64,000 nt of DNA from Strix aluco (Eukaryota; Chordata; Aves; Strigiformes; Strigidae). Of this stretch, positions 11,701 to 23,700 are shown piece after piece; position 1 is the first letter of the stretch; the number at the start of each line of letters is the position of its first letter. Where the stretch lies: contig NC_133971.1 of assembly GCF_031877795.1 (NCBI RefSeq), positions 92,270,154 to 92,334,153 of the forward strand. Reading direction: 5' to 3'. The position numbers and the translations under genes were made by a program. The notes below the pieces were generated by a model. That model had not been told where the DNA came from. It ran no database searches and saw only the letters and a list, made by a program, of their open reading frames with translations.

Positions 11701-14700
11701 CCGAGGAGGGAGGCTGTGCTTCTCGCTTGCATGAAGGGAGACATGCATGCCTGTTGGGGCTGATCATTTTCCAATGTGATATTTTTTTTTTCTCTTTATT
11801 TATTATTTTTTTTAAATTCAACACACCCTTCCTCCCCCCACATGAGACAATGAGATTCGGGTTATGGCGTGGAAAAAAAATGAATCCCCCTCCCCTACCC
11901 CACCCCAAAACCCCGACATGGATAAACCCAGTCCTCTCGGAAACATACCTCATGCTACAGACACCTGCCGGCAGCTGCCCCTTTGTTTGGAGTGGCGGAT
12001 TCACTGCAGCGAGCACAATAACCCCCCAGATCTTCTTCTGCAAATTAGCGCTAATACAGAGCAAAACTGTTTGGTCAACATACTCTGAGGATACCTTGGT
12101 AATCTAATAACACAGAAAGCTGATGGGTTGATGGCAACTGGTACTAAGCAATTTATCATCCGCATCATATTTTGACCTGTCTTGTTAGAAACACATTCTT
12201 ACAAGAGGAAACATTTCCCCCTCCTCTACCTCCCAGCCTTATTAGTCAGTAACCACCAGGCTTTCATAAGCTCATCATCCATCAAATGCATCCACAATTT
12301 AATGACTTAATTCCTTTGACACTCCAAGTCCTGAAAAGCCACCTGGTACAAAGAAAATAATCTTTTTTTATTTTAGCATCGCGGGCTGAGGAAATCCAAG
12401 ATGAGTCACGTGCTGGTGGTGCTGCTGTGGGTGTGGAGGCACATGCAGTGATTTCTGTAAAGCCTATACATCTCTCCAACACCAACCTGTATTCCTGGGC
12501 TGCTTTAAATAACTTATTTCAATAACAGGGAGACGGATAATCCCGAACACGGACAAAACAGGCTCTGAGATTTATTTGTATAAGGGTTGTGTAAAGGTCT
12601 TATACACCTCCGTGTGCATTTAATGATGACAAATGGGAGCTGATCTGGTCTGTCTCTCACATGGGGTTTGGGGTGGTGTCACAATTTCCATCGTTTTTAA
12701 GGAAAAGATAAACAAGTAGCGGTCACATTTTGCTCATGTTGGGAATTATCAGCAAAGTCTAATGCAAACTGATCTGGATTTACTTTGCTGTGTGCGGATC
12801 TGGCCCGGTGGAAGTGTGTTATTTAAGAACCGGTGAGTTGGTGCCCGAGCGAGAAAGCGAATGCAGCTGCGAAACTGGGGAGGGGTTTGAGGGGTGTTTG
12901 CCACAAAACCCAGGACCTACTCTGGTTGGGGGGGGACACAAGGCGGTGGGGCCACGGTGGGGACACAGTCCCAGACAGAGTGTGGGGTGACAAACAGGGG
13001 GGCGAGATCCGTAGGCGCCAGGATGCTGCCATAACCGCCGCTGGCCTCGGTCCTTTGCCGAGTCACCGGTCTCGTGCTGAGTCCTCCTCCGTGAACGTCC
13101 TGGAAGGATTGTCCTAGAGTAAGTCTGAGCTTCCTTTTTTGTTGTTGTTTTAAACCCCACTCGTAATCTGGGGAGCACCTCCTTAACTACAAGGGGAGGA
13201 TGGAGCACTGCTGGGGCAGGCATGGGAGCCCCATCCTCCCAAAGCTGTAGGAGAAACCCCCCAAGTGCCACGGGGAGCACGTGTGCCATCCAAGACCAGC
13301 TCAACCCTCTCCACCGACCAGACGGAGGATGGTCGCAACCTCGAGATGCAGGGGTGGAAAGAGAGGGGAGGATGCCTCTTTCGGGGGCTCTGTGGGTCAC
13401 AACACTGGGTAGCGAGGGCACAGGCATCCCCTCGATCCCATTTACATAGTTTAAACCCAAACGCTGTGCTGGGGCTGCCTCGTGTCAAAACTGGAAGGCC
13501 CTTACCTCTAGAGGTGTTCGAGAGGGGACACGTGCTGCAGCAGGTCAGCAGAGAAAAGCCTTTCCTGCCCTTGGGAGCACTCATTTTGGGAAGCATTAAA
13601 TAACTATGCCAGAAGTTCAAGGGGAGACTTTGCAAAAGGTCTTCTCCTACATCTAGATCATCTTCAGTATCCATAACCTCCAAGACCAGAGTTCGTTTGG
13701 CGATTGGGAGAGGTGATGGCACCGTCAGATGTCGTGACTCTTGGGCGTCTCACGGTATTTGGGTGTTTCTACATAAACCTGCAACTTCTGGAGTCAGGCG
13801 ATAGCACAAAGCTTTTCCATTAAAGGGTAGTATATAAAGTAGAGCTTCAAATTGCTGCTTATGGCAAACCTGGTGCTCAAAACTCAGGAGTCAACTACAA
13901 CACTTGGGAGGTTTTTCAGCTGATGCAGTGGTTTGGGAAGCAGAAGGGCGATGTGGGGCCAGAGCAGGGACCTGCAGGTGGGCAGTGACAGGGGGGCTAA
14001 GTAAGACCCAGTGGGGAAAATGAGAGTTTTCTCCCTTTTTGGGTTCACTGTGGGAAGATGGAGCGGGTTGGTCTGCAGTTGGGGTTGGCAGAGGGGTTCT
14101 GGTTTCCCGAGCGGCTCCACGCAGGACCCCATGGGAGATCCCCCAGTTAAATCCTTGTGTGGTCTTGTCTTCCTCCTAAACCTTCTTAGGAAGAAAATCA
14201 GGTCTTTTGGGAATGGCTGAATTCTCCCTCTAATATAAAAAAGCCCCCAATCACTTTTCAGCCAGAGTGATAGATCCTGGTGCTGGCAGGGAACGGGTTT
14301 CTGCGCAGGAGAGCTCAGGTGGGCAGAGCTTGGCCAGGACAAAGGGAAAGCAAACCCATGTCTCCTCCATGCCTCCCCATCACCTTTGCTTAACCCTTTC
14401 TGCTCCTCCTCTGCTCAGTTTTGCAGTCTCCCAGGACCTTTTGTCACCTATTTTCCTGCCTGCTGGTCCTTTACATTTTCCAGCCCCAGCTGGGCTGGTT
14501 GGCACGTGCTGTCGTGGATCCCTCTTGGTAAGTGTCCTTAACCACTGTTGTTTTCTCTCCCTCCCTTTAAAGGCTGCAAAATGTGCCTGCAGGAAAGTTG
14601 CATGTGTATGGCTTGTAACTCTGTAACGAACATTATCGCTTTGGTTTGAGTGACTAAGCCCAGCAGGGTCAGGAGCAAAGCAAGTGCTGGAAGCAGTGAA

Positions 14701-17700
14701 GATGCAGGTTGTAGGGAGAGGCAATAAGGGGCAGCTTGGGACCCTTCAAAGTGAGGACCTGCCTGTGGGGAGATATTTGGATGAGGGTTTCGGTAGCTCG
14801 GAGAAGGACCTGAATGCCTCTTGTCTGTCGTGCTGCATCCGCTTAGACAGACCCACCGGTCGTTGCTGTTTCAATGGGGGCCTGAAGTGATGCCGTGGAG
14901 ATGTTACTGTGGGTTACTCCTCCATCTCCTTCCCCAAATGGTCCAAGGAGCAGCCATTTCCCTAAACGAGGAGAAAGCCAGGCCATGGGTACCTTCTGGA
15001 ACTTCTTTGAAGGGACCTTGAGCAGGACTCTGGCAGAATTGGACAGCCCACCAAGCCACATGTCCGGGCACCCAACACTGGCACTGAGTTAGGAGCTGCT
15101 CTGAAAAACTGCTCTTGTCATTTTCTTCAGGCTTGGGAGGGTCTCTAAAAGACATTCAGAACACGGTCCCTTGGTCATCCGTCGTGCTGCAGCTGCTTCC
15201 AACATTGGGCTCCTCTAGTGAGGGGTGGGGTTGGGAAACGTCCCCATAGCAAATGTGCCCTCCCCAGCGGGTGCTTCGTGTTGTGTCTCTGGGCTTTCTC
15301 ATTTCTCCTTGTGGCACCTGACTCTTCCTTCAGTCACGCTGCTAGCTCAAGGTACTGATATTTCCAAAGGGATCTTGGTCTTTTCGGAAGCTGGGTGCGT
15401 GAGGAGGCATCACTCATGAGCACTTGCCCAACCAACCTGTTTCCATGATATGTCTGCTTGAAAACGAGGCATCTACAGACAAAAAAAGCTTTCTCCTCTT
15501 TTTTTTTTTGACGGTAGAAGAGGTGCCTGTTGTCATGCAGCCCTGCAGCATTGGACAGGATCTCATTTGTGTGTGCTCCTTGGGGCAGTGGAGGATGTTT
15601 GGTCTGGTCCATTCAAGGCTGATCATCATCAGCTGGTGGGAGCTGAGACTTAGACTCTCCTGTGAGCTCCAAACCTGAGTGAGGAGCAGCTGTAGTCAGA
15701 AATGAGCTGTGGGTTCATGGTGAAGCTGCCTGGATGTGAGATTGGGCACCAAGCTGGAAAGGTCTGAAATTGTTTATGCCCGCATAAATCCAAAGGAAGT
15801 CCTCAACTTTTGAAAGAGTTGCTTGGAATTTATACTGGGATGAGTAAGATGAGAATCTAGTTTGAGGTGATTTGGTTTGTTTCTGGGTTGTGGGGTTTTT
15901 TTAAATGTAATGGGCAGCAAACTGACCACAGTCTAAAGGTATTTTGTTTGCATGAGGGTTTGGTGATGCAGTTATCTTTGCAAGACTATCAGTGTGTTTT
16001 CAGCCGTGGCATGGCATTTGCTGGCAAACTTGACCAGGAGCTCTTTAAATCTCAGGCAGTGTCTGAAGGTGATGGGGTTGCTAATGCTTCAGGAGAGATG
16101 TCCGTCAAGCCTGGCAGCTTCCACAACCTCCAGGCAGAAAATACCACATCTCTAATTTGCCTGTCAGGAAAGGAGCTGTAAATCTCATGCAGATTACCGC
16201 GCTTCTTGTTGTGGTTTGCTAAATACACATTTCTTTTTCTTGTAGCCTGGCCTTTAATATTAATATCTTTAATTTCATTTATAAATTCACTTATCAGCTT
16301 TCATTAGTCATCCCGTTAATGATCCAAGGCAAGAAATTTGTCATTTGACGTCAAAAAGCAGATTAAGGGACTTCTAGAGCCTTGGGAAACGGCTTCATGC
16401 TGCACCGGAATTATAGTGGTTGGCATATGAGGCTAATACTATGTATAATTTGCATCTGCTGCTCAGGGGATGAGTGATTATTTTATATATTTAGCAGAAA
16501 ACAAGAGCATTTCTTAATCATGAATGGTGTTACATTTCCTGCAAACTCTGCAGTATTATGAATCATTGGGCTATAAACATCTTGTTGCCGGCGTGCCTGG
16601 ATTCACATTACCACGGTGGTAAGCCCTGGAGGGTCAGATCCTGACAGCTCGCCTCCTCCTTGGGGGGTTTTACTGCACAAGTGGCTAATTGAAATTAAGA
16701 AGTTCCCTCAACACTAGGAGGTGGAAGGGACTGGGAGTGGATTAAGCTGTGTTTGGCCGAAATTGAGCGTCTTTGGTCCCTGCTCACCCTGATGGGAGGT
16801 GACCGTGTTGGTAGGGTTTGGAGATGGGTGTCTAAAGCGTGAAAATGAGGAAAAAGCTCACAATATTTGCTCAAACTATCTAGAAAAGAGCAGGGTTGGA
16901 CTGAAACCAGATGAGAAGTAGCATCCCCAGGCACTGGTCCATTCAGGTCTGTCATGATGAGGCTTTATAGATGTTAGGAGCAAGCAGCGTGTTGGAAGAA
17001 GCCTTATCTTGTCCAGCCGTTATTTGCGATATCCCACAAATCTCTGGGGACTGAGATAAGGAACGAGGAGGCTTTCTGTGCAGAGATAGCATGACATGAG
17101 TGGGCTTGGGGTTACAAGGCTTTTTTTTTTTTTGTAGTAGTGAATGTCTCAGTTGCATGCAACCCTTTAAAAAAGGGTCCCCTCCTGTGCTGGCCACCTA
17201 CAAAGCCCATTGGCAGCCCCAAACTCCCACCGCAAATTGCTCCTCTGGGCAGAGCCTCCTTCGAGACTGATGGGCTGCAGGCAGCTATCCATGATGCTAA
17301 ACAGAGAAAATTTTCTCTCTTGTGTACCAAAAGCACTTACTGAGCTGGTTTTGCTTAGCCCTTGTGGGCCTGAGTGGGAAACTTCTGTATGAACCTGTAG
17401 TGGGTTGACCTCGGCTGGACACCAGGTGCCCACCAAACCGCTCTATCACTCCCCTCCTCAGCAAGACAGCGAGGGAGGAAATAAGATGGAGAAAAACTTG
17501 TGGATCAAGATAAAGGCAGTTTAACACAGAAAAAGCAAAGGCCGCATGCAGAAGCAAAGGAAAACAAAAGGTTTATTCTCTACTTTGCATCAGCAGATGA
17601 TGTCCATCCACTTCTTGGGAAGTAGGACTTTGGCATGTGTAGCAGTTGCTCCAGAAGACAAATGTCATAATAATCAATGCACCCTTGTCCTTTCTCTTAG

Positions 17701-20700
17701 GTTTAATTGCTGAGCAGATGTCATATGGTGTGGAATATCCCTTTGGTCAGCCTGGGTCAGCTGTCCTGGCTGTGTCCCCTCCCAGGATCTTGCCCACCCC
17801 TGGCCTACTGTCCTTTGGAGGGGGGGTGATGGGGGAAGGGTGTTGGAGAGACAACCTTGATGCTGTGAAAGCACTGCTCAGCAGTAGCCAAAACACTGGT
17901 GTATTATCAACGCTTTTCTGCTACCAATACAAAGCACAGCACTATGAGGGCTGCTGTGGGGAAAATCAACTCCCATCTCAGCCTGACCCAACACAAAACC
18001 TGAAATAATGGTTTTATTGTGTGTCAAGTGCAGTTCTGGGACAGCCTGGAGGTGGCAACAAACCCATCTGGGGGCTGCAGGCTGACTACACTGTCTCACA
18101 TTTTGATCACCGGTACGTGAATCTGTCCTGGGTGGGAAACGACAGCGTGGGTGAATCCAGGTGGGCATGAGGCAGCAGGAGGTTGGGGGATGTGTGGAGC
18201 TGGAGCCCTTCAACCTCCCAGCTCCAAGGGCTGAAGGGTGACCCACAGCCCAGGGAGTGAAAAGGACCTGGGGGTGCTGGTTGACAGCCAGCTGAATATG
18301 AGCCAGCAGTGTGCCCAGGTGGCCAAGAACATCCTGGCTTGTGTCAGAACTAGTGTGTCCAGCAGGACTAGGGAAGGCATCATCCCCCTGTACTCAGCAC
18401 TGGTGAGGCCGCCCCTTGATGAGTGGGTTCAGTTTTGGGCCCCTCACTCCAAAAAGGCCATTGAATGACTCGAGCGTGTCCAGAGAAGGGCAACGGAGCT
18501 GGTGCAGGGTCTGGAGCACAGGTGTGATGGGGAGCGGCTGAGGGAACTGGGGGGGTTTAGTCTGGAGAAGAGGAGGCTGAGGGGAGACCTCATGGCCCTC
18601 TACAACTCCCTGAAAGGAGGGTGCAGAGAGGTTGGTGTCGGTCTTTTCTCCCGGGTAAAAAGCAATAGGACAAGAGGAAATGGCCTCGAGTTGCACCAGG
18701 GAAAGTTTAGATTGGATATTAGGAAAAATTTCTTCACCAAAAGGGTTGTCAAGCGTTGGAATAGGCTGCCCAGGGCAGTGGTTGAGTCACCATCCCTGGA
18801 GGGGATATAAAAGACACATATACGTGGCGCCTGGGGACATGGTTTAGTGGTGGACTTGGCAGTGCTGGGTTAACAGTTGGACTCGATGATCTTAAAGGTC
18901 TTTTCCAACCTACATGATTCTGATTCCATACCTTCCTGCTCTTATTAAAACAGCAGCAAAACCCATTTTCCATCCTTAACCTTGCCCAGCTCTCTGCCTG
19001 ACTCCTTCCTGAGTTAAATTAACCAGTGGTGGCCGGACTCTTGTGTCTGAAGTTGTTCCTTAAGGCCATGAGCTGAAAATTCGGTGTTGCATGGGAATTG
19101 GGCCCTGGGGCAAGGGGTGTTGTGTCCCAGCAGCAGCGGGGGTGTGCATGGGTGAGCGATGGGTTGTGGAGCAGCAGCTCAGCTGATGGCACTTCTATTG
19201 ACCTGAGTTGCTGGAGACTAAAGCTATGTGAAAACAGAGATATCTGCTTTTGATTATGATGATTGTTTTCCGGTTCGCTGGCTGAAAATTTATTTTCCTG
19301 CTTTTATATTGTCTTTGAGTTTTTCAGCAAAATGAGAAAGGGGGAGAAAAAGGCTTTTAAATGGTTCATTTGCAGTGAGATGAAATAGGCCACTACCCCA
19401 GAAGTAAAATGCTATCTTATGGCAGAAAAACAGCATCAACTGGATGCAGGGAACAAAACCAATTCATCATAATCTTTCAGTTGGGTTTTTCATACAGAAA
19501 CGTTTCACCTAGAAGTAATTTTTTTTATATCCAAGATACAGATTCTGTGTTTTGTACTCACTTGGAAAGCATGCAATAATCAAGAATAGACTGTCCCAGT
19601 CCTCTGTGTTCTTGTCCCGTGAAACCATGTTGTGACTTTAGTGTGTGTTGAAATTTGACTTACTTAATCAACAGAAAGTGCCTTAATGCCTGAGATGAAT
19701 CTTGGAGAGGCAAAGGCTGTTCCTGGTGCAGGACGTTGCAAAAAACGTAGTTGGGCCCTTACAGTTTGAGGAGGGTGGTGTCAGCCCCTGCTTCTCCTTC
19801 CTTCTCACCTCTATTGGTAACAAGCGTGGGTTTCCAGGCTTGTGAGGACCAGAGGTGGTTTCCAAAATGAAAATGAGAGCTGAGGTCTGGAATGGGATGT
19901 GCAACCATTGCTTTGCTCCACACTGGACTCATCCACCTGAGTTACTTCAGCCTGCAGAAACAAACAGCACCTTCTCCATGGCCTTGTTTGATTTGAGTAG
20001 AAAAATCCATCTGGCATCTGTGATTACAAACTTGCCAGTGGAAATCCTGGGTGTTTTGCCAAAGCAGACCATAGAAGCACCCTGGAAATAAGGACGTATC
20101 ATCTTGCCCTGGGACATCTGCAAGGAGAGTCTGGTACTGCCAGATTCAGATGGCATGTGATGCCATCCAGGTGCTTCTTCTACAGGGTGCAGAGGTGTCC
20201 TGGAGAAAGAAAATATTACCAGAGGGCAGTTACAAGCTTAGAGAAATAAGACATGGACCAAGGGGAAGGGAGGCAAGGTAAATCTCCCGTCCCTTGGACA
20301 GAAAGCAGTCCCTCCTTGAAAGGAGTTGGGGTGCTGTTATGGAAGCCAAAGTATGTTTGTTTGGTGTCCAGTGTGACTCTGTTCTTCCTGGAACAATCAA
20401 TTTTGAGCCCCATTAACAGAATCAAGGGTCAGACCTTGACAACATCCAGGAAGCTCATAGCAGTTTCTGGGATATGTTACACTGGCTCGTGGATTCATCC
20501 AGACCATGTGGGACCAACTGTGCTGAACCTCTGTCCGAGGATTCCTTATCTGCAGCCCTGCATCTCTCACTGGACTTTTTTCTATTGGAAACTAAGCAAC
20601 GAGTGGAGATCTTTTCAGCCTGGGCTGACCTCAGTGCTGGCAGACCCAGGCTTAGACCCATCCTCTGGCTCTCTGCAGAGACATGGCATTTGCTGTTCTT

Positions 20701-23700
20701 CAGCAAATGCATTACGAGGCTGGTTGTATGCCAGATGAGAAGTTCTCCTGGTCAGAACTGCTGTTGGGATTCACTTGATTGCTTCACCTTTACCTCTCTT
20801 TCCCCACCATGTTTTTATATATCTGCCACCTTTTTCCCCGTGGATGGTTTTTTTGAATTGCTTGCATTCATTCCCCAGGCACCAAAGTCTTCCTCAGGGC
20901 TGGTGCTGTCTCTGGGGCTCAAAGCTGCTGGAAACCCTTGAGATGCTCAAGCACACTGCTGTGGTGTGTGTTGGTGGAGGGGAGGGTAAGGCACTGCTCT
21001 CCATGGGACAGTGTGTCCAGAAGGTAGAGGACCTCCTTGAGGACTCTGTATGGGCTGAAGGGATGAGGAGGCTGAGGAACAAGTGCTGTCCTCTGGCTGC
21101 TGCATTGGGAGATGGCTGTGGCTGATGCTGTGATACCTGGGGTTGGGAATGCAGTGATGGGGAGGTCTATCTCATAACCAGAGTACTAGCTTTAAAGCAT
21201 GGTCACACTGGTCATTTGGCTGGGGTAAAGGAGCATCATGGTGGAGTGCCGAGTGGGCTCTAGGTACACATCCCTCAACCAGCTTCACTTCTGGAAAATA
21301 TTGCTTTTAGAGTGGGGGGTGGTTTTGATGGATGCTTTGCCAAAAATACCTGTGCAAAAGTGCTGCTGCTTTTTCATCACATTGAACAGGGAGCGCTGGT
21401 GCCTCTCCCCCACCTCCTGATCTTGGTGCACCGGCACAACGGGTCACAGCTTTCTGACCCCACAGTGGGAATGGGGAGGCAGCAAGGGTGCTTTACCCAA
21501 CACCCAGCAATTCAAATGGGAAACAGGGGGATGGACATTCTTTTCAGAAACCCAAGTGACAGCATCCCTGGGGGGGAGGTGACATCCAGGCCAGTGCGAG
21601 AGCCAAAGGGCATCAAAGAGGTGCTGGGACCCTCCTGCAAGCCAGGGCTGGGCAGGCAGATGGTGCAGCAGGGGGAGGGATGTACCAGGGCGCCCAACAA
21701 CTAACCCTGCTTGGAGCTGCCACCTCTGCAGAGGACTTTGGGGAGTTCTCTTTGAATGCAGCCTGTTGGAGGTAAGTTTAACAGAGCGGGTGGGTGTGCG
21801 GAGTTGGCACCCTGCCCCCTGAGCCGAAATCCTCCTCACCAGCCCATGAATAGACCCAGTTCCTGCTTGCTTTCCTTTTTTTTTTTTTTTCAGCATAAAG
21901 AACAAGCCCATTTCTAGTGATGCCGTGACGCATGCACTTTCACATCACGCCAGAGAGCTGGAGCTTTGAGAAAGCCAACAAACATAATGAGACTTTGTGA
22001 TTTAAAAAAAAAAAATAGAAAAAAGGGATAAAAGCCCAGAACACAACAGTAACATGAAAATGCAAAGTGTTTGCCAAGGTTCAGACACCAAAAAGCCAGT
22101 GAAAACGTGCTTTGTTCTTATCGATGCCTGCCGTGAGAGGTCTGCTCTCCACGTCTCCTGGGGTTTGGGGTTGGCTGTGGTGCAGTCCTCAAGCTGTAGG
22201 AATTGTTTTCTCTGCGTGTCCATGTGCGTACCACCTTCCATGGTGCAAAAGGTGGCTTTCACCTCTAGCGTCCTGCTCTCTCCAAAGAGCAGGGCTTAAA
22301 ATTCCTGGCAAATTTGCATCTGTGGGAGAGGTTTTAGCTGAGCTCTGGTGTGGAAGTGCGGTGGCTGATGGTGGAGGAGGGAGGGCAACACACAGCACAA
22401 GCCCGGGAGGTTCTCTGAGCAGCAAGTGATGGACCAGGAAGTCAAGGAAAAGCAGCAACACACAGAGAGAGATGCCACACCATGGGCTGGGGGTGCTGGT
22501 CAGCATGGCTTGGTAATGGTTAGGAGAACTGTGGGTCTCCACTGCACCCAAGCTGGGCAGGGGCTTGGGGTGGCTGTTGACTGGTTTCCACAGTATTGAG
22601 AGAAAAGGAGACTTTTGTCGAGGAAGCTGAGCTGCTCTGAAGGGCTGAGCACTTTGGTTGAACAAACCACCACTCGTCATCAAGAAAATGGGGTGTTCGG
22701 GAGTGTGACAACTCTGCCTGAACTGCAGCTGTAATACCAGGGCATCTCTGTGTTTAAAACGACAAGCAAATTAATGCTAGTGGGGCTTTACAGTGCTGTG
22801 CTGCCACCCCGAAACACAGAGAGCAGAAATCCATATACTCCCTGAGAGCAGAAGAGTAAATGACCTGAACCCAGGGATCCCAGGAGGAAGTTTGCCATCC
22901 ATATAGCTTTTGTTGGTTCTCTAAAATATAAGAATGATCCCACTGTAAAATGACAGGAATCACAATTTTGCCCATCCAGCTTTCTGTGTGAGGGTATTCA
23001 GGGCTTGGAGACTGCCCACAGGCATCTCTCTGGGGCTAGATCTGCCAGATTTTGGACAACTTCTGAGCCAGCCAGCACCTCCTAATGGAGCCTGGTTTGA
23101 TTTGCTTGGTCAAAATGCTCCTTCTGAACAGAGGAACAGGATTAGATGCTTTGTAGTCCATCTTTCTCAGCAGCACGAAAGAAATTTTAGAAATGCAGCG
23201 TGTGCCTCAGCTGATGTTCTAGAAGTGCCAGGCTTTAATTAACATCACTGAGAAGTTCAGATCCCAACTTTAATTCCTTTTTGTTTGTAACTGGGAGCTC
23301 TGAGGAGTCAACAGATTTTATGGCTTGAACAGATGTGGGGTTTTTTTAACCCAGAGCTGGGTTGAATCTGAAATACACTTTTGTAATTGCTGCTTTTCTC
23401 TCTTGATATCTGCCAGAACCACGATCCAACGGACATTATGTGGGTTAGTGTTATTCATGCTGTATTATTTCAACTCGGGCAGAAGTCTTCTCCTGGATTC
23501 AGCAGTTAGCACTGTGAAAAAACTTGTAATCTTTTTTCTGCTTTCTCTAAAGGTTCAGTTACACTGTGAACTGACAATATAAATGGAAAACCCACATCTA
23601 GGATTATTTTCATTCCAGTTTTGAGTGAAGTCTGTGCTCCTCATGATGCAAAAGTGCAAGGCACTGTACCACTCTCTGCATGTGTGTGCATCTACAAGCA

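Noticed and set aside
12836..12860. Phrase resembling a retroviral tRNA primer-binding site (TTGGTGCCCGAGCGAGAA)
   Set aside because: No LTR end precedes it and no retroviral internal sequence follows, so similarity over a few bases is best treated as chance.
12819..13460. 213-codon minus-strand frame
   Set aside because: It has no recognised domain or splice context, lies in locally GC-richer intron, and a plus-strand frame overlaps it.
18238..18468. Frame with reverse-transcriptase-like peptide as a possible gene
   Set aside because: It is the truncated CR1 ORF2 C-terminus, interrupted and without a start of its own.
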